Assembly (NCBI GenBank): GCA_947497495.1
Contig: CANMGT010000001.1
Span: forward strand, 1,116,001-1,180,000
Length of the DNA stretch: 64,000 nucleotides
Direction of reading: 5' to 3'
Source: an uncultured Lentibacter sp.
Lineage (GTDB): Bacteria > Pseudomonadota > Alphaproteobacteria > Rhodobacterales > Rhodobacteraceae
Below the pieces are notes generated by a model that was given only the letters and a program-made list of their open reading frames with translations, was not told the DNA's origin and did not search any database. Both the position numbers and the translations under genes were made by a program. Of this stretch, positions 60,966-64,000 are shown one piece after another. Each line of letters opens with the position of its first letter. The first letter of the stretch is position 1.

Positions 60966-62837
60966 TTAGCCAAGGCTCAAGCGCATTTGTGCGAAGCCTT
61001 CAGGTGTTATCTGCACGAATTGCACACCTGTCGGCATATGCTCGCGGGCTTCGGGGGCCGTTAGAAACAGGGCTGTGGCTCCGGTGATCGGGCTAAACGT
61101 CCAAGATGGCAACACATCAGCTGTAATGGTGCCGCGGCTGTGAATATGCCCCTCTAGAACGCCCGCGCAGCGATGACCGCTGTTAAACACGACGGTCGGT
61201 TTTGACGGGACGCCCGGCGCAACTTCTGGCCAGTGCCCTTGAGCGCGAAACGAGTTGATCGCCGCAAGAAAGACGTCGCTGTCTTGCACGAGAGCGCCTT
61301 TGTAGCGTAGGTTCTCGATCCGGTGTGACGCGGTGTTCTGCAGCTTCCTGTCAGCCCCGTAGCGCGGTGGCTTGGTGATATTGATCTCGTAGGTGAGTTG
61401 CGGAATCACATCAAAACGGTAACCGGGAAAGGCAGGGTTCAGGAGGTCTGCATCTTGCGTGTTAGGGCCGATCTGCTGGAAAACACAGGCAGATTGCTCC
61501 AGCCAGGCCCGCAATTCGGCTCCGGTTATCTTGAGAGCGCAAAGCGTGTCGGAAAACCCGTAGAGATCACTCACATCGCGCTTGGCGATAGGGCCTTTCC
61601 GGATCAGACAGTAGTGCCCTGACCCTGCGCGCGCGCCTGTTTTATGGGGCGTTGCGCTCGACAGGATTGGCAAGTCTGCCCAGATGGTTTCTGAGATCAT
61701 CGAGCGCATATGGGTTTCAAAGGCTGCGGCGGTGAGCTGTAGCCCGACGTCGTTTGAGACCAGTGAAAAAAAGCTGTCAATCTGTCCTTCGGTGACACCC
61801 ACTTGCTCGCTCATCTCCGCGCGGGTGGCGGCATGAGCGGGCGCCGCGCCGCGTATGATGTCGGGGCATTCCGGCGTCGCGGGTTGTTCTGGATTTAGGG
61901 TTTCAACAGAGTTCACGGTGGATGTGCTGGAGCTAATGCTCCAAGCCTCACCATTCGTTTCGAGCGTAACGTCTATCTGGCCCAAGTGCGTGCCGCGCGC
62001 GCCCGACATCACCACGGCGCAACCGTTTATCAGGGCGCTGTCGGGAGCGGCATCGGTTGGGTAAACCTCGTGTGTATGCCCCCCCAAGATGGCGTGAACA
62101 CCCCCGATCCTGGAGATGGTTTGGATCGTTTCGCTGCACTCGCCTGTGGCTTCGTCAGCAAGCCCGCAATGGGCCAGCACAACGATGACATCGGCGCCTT
62201 TGGCTTTCATCTCGGCGACAGCTGTGGAGAGGGTCGCCGCGACGGGGCTGACTTGGATGGCAGGTTCAGCGCCTTGCAAGGTTTCGGCGGGCAAGCATCC
62301 CGTCACGCCGATTTTGATCGGCTTGCCTGTCGCAGGGTCGTGCCGCTCAAGCATGACGAAGCGCTTGATATGCTGTTGCAACGGCGCGGGCAGCGTGAGG
62401 TTGGCAGAAACGATAGAAAAGCGCGCTTGTGCAAGAGCTTCCGCAAGGTAGGGCAGGCCAAAGTCAAGGTCGTGATTGCCGAGCGTGACAGCGTCAAATT
62501 GTAAGAGGTTCATCGCGTCGATGACAGGGTGGCTGTGCGGCGCGGCTATTTCTTTTTGCGCAAGGCGATCAGACAGAGGCGAACCTTGCAAAAAGTCGCC
62601 TGAATCAAACAACAAAGACAGTGGGGCAGCGGCACGTGCCTTAGCAATAAGCGTTGCGGTGCGTGACAGGCCTGTGGCGTTTGACGGCTCGTCGCGGTGA
62701 TAGTCATAGGCAAGCACATGCCCGTGCAAATCTGTCGTTTGCAAAATGCGCAGCTGCGTGGTCAGGCGGGCTGGTTGCAGAATATCGGGTTGGGCGAGCG
62801 TCAAGTGTCGGGCCTTTGGTTGAAATGCACATCGCAA
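60966..62837 (-). CDS. cpdB: CpdB-like 2',3'-cyclic-nucleotide phosphodiesterase/3'-nucleotidase
   Basis: Metallophosphoesterase of 623 residues. The N-terminal calcineurin-like domain has the dimetal motifs TTDLHGHVL (about 34-42), DSGDFLQGS, TLGNHDLDFG, VVLAHCGLAD and LGGHTHEVYP. The C-terminal 5'-nucleotidase domain (about 340-560) has YGFSDTLCALKITGAELRAW and the substrate-stacking region in NPAFPGYRFDV. The only plausible starts are TTG codons (62837 or about 62804); there is no ATG and no signal peptide, although CpdB proteins are normally periplasmic. Either export differs or the protein stays in the cytosol. Confidence 0.87.
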   Translation of the reverse strand: MRCAFQPKARHLTLAQPDILQPARLTTQLRILQTTDLHGHVLAYDYHRDEPSNATGLSRTATLIAKARAAAPLSLLFDSGDFLQGSPLSDRLAQKEIAAPHSHPVIDAMNLLQFDAVTLGNHDLDFGLPYLAEALAQARFSIVSANLTLPAPLQQHIKRFVMLERHDPATGKPIKIGVTGCLPAETLQGAEPAIQVSPVAATLSTAVAEMKAKGADVIVVLAHCGLADEATGECSETIQTISRIGGVHAILGGHTHEVYPTDAAPDSALINGCAVVMSGARGTHLGQIDVTLETNGEAWSISSSTSTVNSVETLNPEQPATPECPDIIRGAAPAHAATRAEMSEQVGVTEGQIDSFFSLVSNDVGLQLTAAAFETHMRSMISETIWADLPILSSATPHKTGARAGSGHYCLIRKGPIAKRDVSDLYGFSDTLCALKITGAELRAWLEQSACVFQQIGPNTQDADLLNPAFPGYRFDVIPQLTYEINITKPPRYGADRKLQNTASHRIENLRYKGALVQDSDVFLAAINSFRAQGHWPEVAPGVPSKPTVVFNSGHRCAGVLEGHIHSRGTITADVLPSWTFSPITGATALFLTAPEAREHMPTGVQFVQITPEGFAQMRLSLG

Positions 62838-62987
62838 TGATCGCGCAGAGGGCTTTTCCTTAGTTCAGTAAACACGCATTGGTTGTGCATATCAACTATC
62901 TTTCGGGCCAACGAACGCTGCATCTGTTCAACACACTGTGTCCCAGATAGAAATACTCCGAGCAGTGATCAGGTGAGGCGGGTGAAA

Positions 62988-63956
62988 ATGAAAATCGCAG
63001 AAACAGTAACATTTGGCGGCTCAGGGCTTGACCGTGCGGCCGAAATTCGCGGCGATGCAGAAGCGCTCAGAGCGGCGCGCGCTTCGGGGGATGCTGATAT
63101 TGTCGTCATGTGGCGCGGAAAGCCTTTGCTCTGCGGAGAAGGGCAAAACCGGCTGGCGCGCTTGCCTGCTGACCATCCGGTGCTTGCCGACCTCACGGAA
63201 GCGCCCTTGTTACTTGGCCGCGAAAACGGGCGGCTGACCTTTGTCGACGATCTGTCAGCTTGGGAGCCTGAGGCGCTGGATGCGGCGGCGCTCAACAGCT
63301 TTTTTGACCGAAGCGAGCAGCGCCACCCGCTGCTGCCACAAGACCACGCCTTTGTTGAGCTGCGCGGATGTATGACGCGGCTTGATGCTCGTGACGCCGA
63401 ACTGGCCGCCACAGCACGCGCCATTCTCGGCTGGCACCGTTCACACCGTTTCTGCGCCGTCTGCGGCCAGAAAAGTGCTTTGTCGATGGCGGGCTGGCAA
63501 CGCACATGCCCAAGCTGCGGAGCGCACCACTTCCCGCGCACCGACCCTGTCGTCATCATGCTGATCACGCACGGAAATAACGTGCTGATGGGCCGCTCTC
63601 CGGGCTGGCCGGAAGGCATGTATTCCTTGCTTGCAGGCTTCGTTGAACCCGGAGAAACGATGGAAGCCGCCGTGCGCCGCGAAGTTTTTGAGGAAGCGGG
63701 CATCACCGTTGGCGAAGTTGGTTACTTGGCAAGCCAACCCTGGGCTTTCCCCTCGTCACTGATGTTTGGTTGCGCCGGCACTGCCTTGGACAAAGAGATA
63801 ACCATTGATCCAAAGGAAATCGAAGATGCGCGCTGGTTCAGTCGCGAAGAGATGGTTGAAGCCTTTGCGGGCAAGCACCCATTGCTCAAGCCAGCCCGAA
63901 AAGGCGCCATCGCGCATTTTCTGCTTTGGAACTGGCTTGCGGATAAGCTAGATTAA
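62988..63956 (+). CDS. nudC: NADH pyrophosphatase / NAD-cap hydrolase
   Basis: Nudix hydrolase cleaving NADH to NMNH and AMP and able to decap NAD-RNA in other bacteria. From the ATG at 62988 (GAGGCGG upstream) the protein has 322 residues. Zinc ribbon cysteines are C156, C159, C174 and C177 (FCAVCG, TCPSCGAHHFPR). The Nudix box GFVEPGETMEAAVRREVFEE with AGI following is at about 217-239. The NudC signature SQPWAFPSSLMFG follows directly. GTG 62982 is an alternative start; the open frame back to 62883 looks non-coding. The remaining 44 nt of the window after the stop show nothing. Confidence 0.95.
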   Translation: MKIAETVTFGGSGLDRAAEIRGDAEALRAARASGDADIVVMWRGKPLLCGEGQNRLARLPADHPVLADLTEAPLLLGRENGRLTFVDDLSAWEPEALDAAALNSFFDRSEQRHPLLPQDHAFVELRGCMTRLDARDAELAATARAILGWHRSHRFCAVCGQKSALSMAGWQRTCPSCGAHHFPRTDPVVIMLITHGNNVLMGRSPGWPEGMYSLLAGFVEPGETMEAAVRREVFEEAGITVGEVGYLASQPWAFPSSLMFGCAGTALDKEITIDPKEIEDARWFSREEMVEAFAGKHPLLKPARKGAIAHFLLWNWLADKLD

Positions 63957-64000
63957 CGCCAAACAAGCGCAAACAAAAAACCGAGTGAGACGAGCATGCA

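Noticed and set aside
1..64000. CRISPR arrays, insertion sequences, prophage, integrase or tRNA genes
   Set aside because: No regularly spaced direct repeats, transposase motifs, phage genes or cloverleaf sequences were found on either strand by eye.

Overview
The window reads as a chromosomal segment of an alphaproteobacterium of the family Rhodobacteraceae (marine Roseobacter type). I infer this from the fnrL/hemN/uspA/ccoNOQP/ccoGHIS block, the yejABEF and zur-znuCB/znuA arrangements, the accD-folC pair, a membrane-anchored cytochrome c of the cy/c552 type, the G+C-rich coding style, and a family of GGGGGC-palindrome intergenic repeats. There is no tRNA, rRNA operon, CRISPR array, transposase or integrase. 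The only structured RNA gene I can support is the small SRP RNA (60444-60537, minus).

Layout. 1-4612 (minus): folC (cut by the window edge), accD, two tandem CPBP membrane proteases and pheA. 4733-11153 (plus): a membrane-anchored cytochrome c, then a yejABEF peptide importer. 11325-23809 is a microaerobic respiration island: hemN and fnrL diverge over a perfect FNR box, uspA and ccoNOQP diverge over a second perfect box, and ccoGHIS has a third, near-perfect box. Together these encode the oxygen sensor, the cbb3 oxidase, its copper and assembly factors and the anaerobic haem step. 23806-33050 (minus): a Hint-domain protein, a SPOR-tailed D-Ala-D-Ala carboxypeptidase, a CoA-ligase/thioesterase/medium-chain-reductase operon, and a 1066-residue self-sufficient reductive dehalogenase fused to a flavin/ferredoxin reductase. 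33160-36007 (plus): class I FBPase, a Calvin-subtype class II aldolase and ribulose-5-P epimerase, without RuBisCO or phosphoribulokinase in view. 36123-47821: an M20 peptidase, panB-panC (minus), a complete five-component peptide-type ABC importer, an aldehyde dehydrogenase, an SDR and an MFS carrier. 47885-50791: asd and a secreted DUF4139 protein.

50913-52948 (minus) encodes a beta-carbonic anhydrase, an SbtA-type bicarbonate transporter and an SbtB-like PII protein. This looks like a bicarbonate-uptake cassette, which is unusual in an organism showing no carbon-fixation genes here. 53109-56727: a small helical protein of unknown function, then the overlapping trio leucyl aminopeptidase, NlpC/P60 endopeptidase and agmatinase-family ureohydrolase. 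56737-59776: zinc import (znuA diverging from zur-znuC-znuB over a Zur box). 59778-63956: a DUF1045 2H-phosphoesterase-like protein, SRP RNA, a small secreted protein, a CpdB-like nucleotidase and NudC.

The most notable items are the self-sufficient reductive dehalogenase with a visible internal duplication, the carbonic anhydrase-SbtA-SbtB cassette, the stacked hairpins 3' of the cbb3 operon, and two families of intergenic palindromes. All functional calls come from reading sequence motifs; no database search was run.
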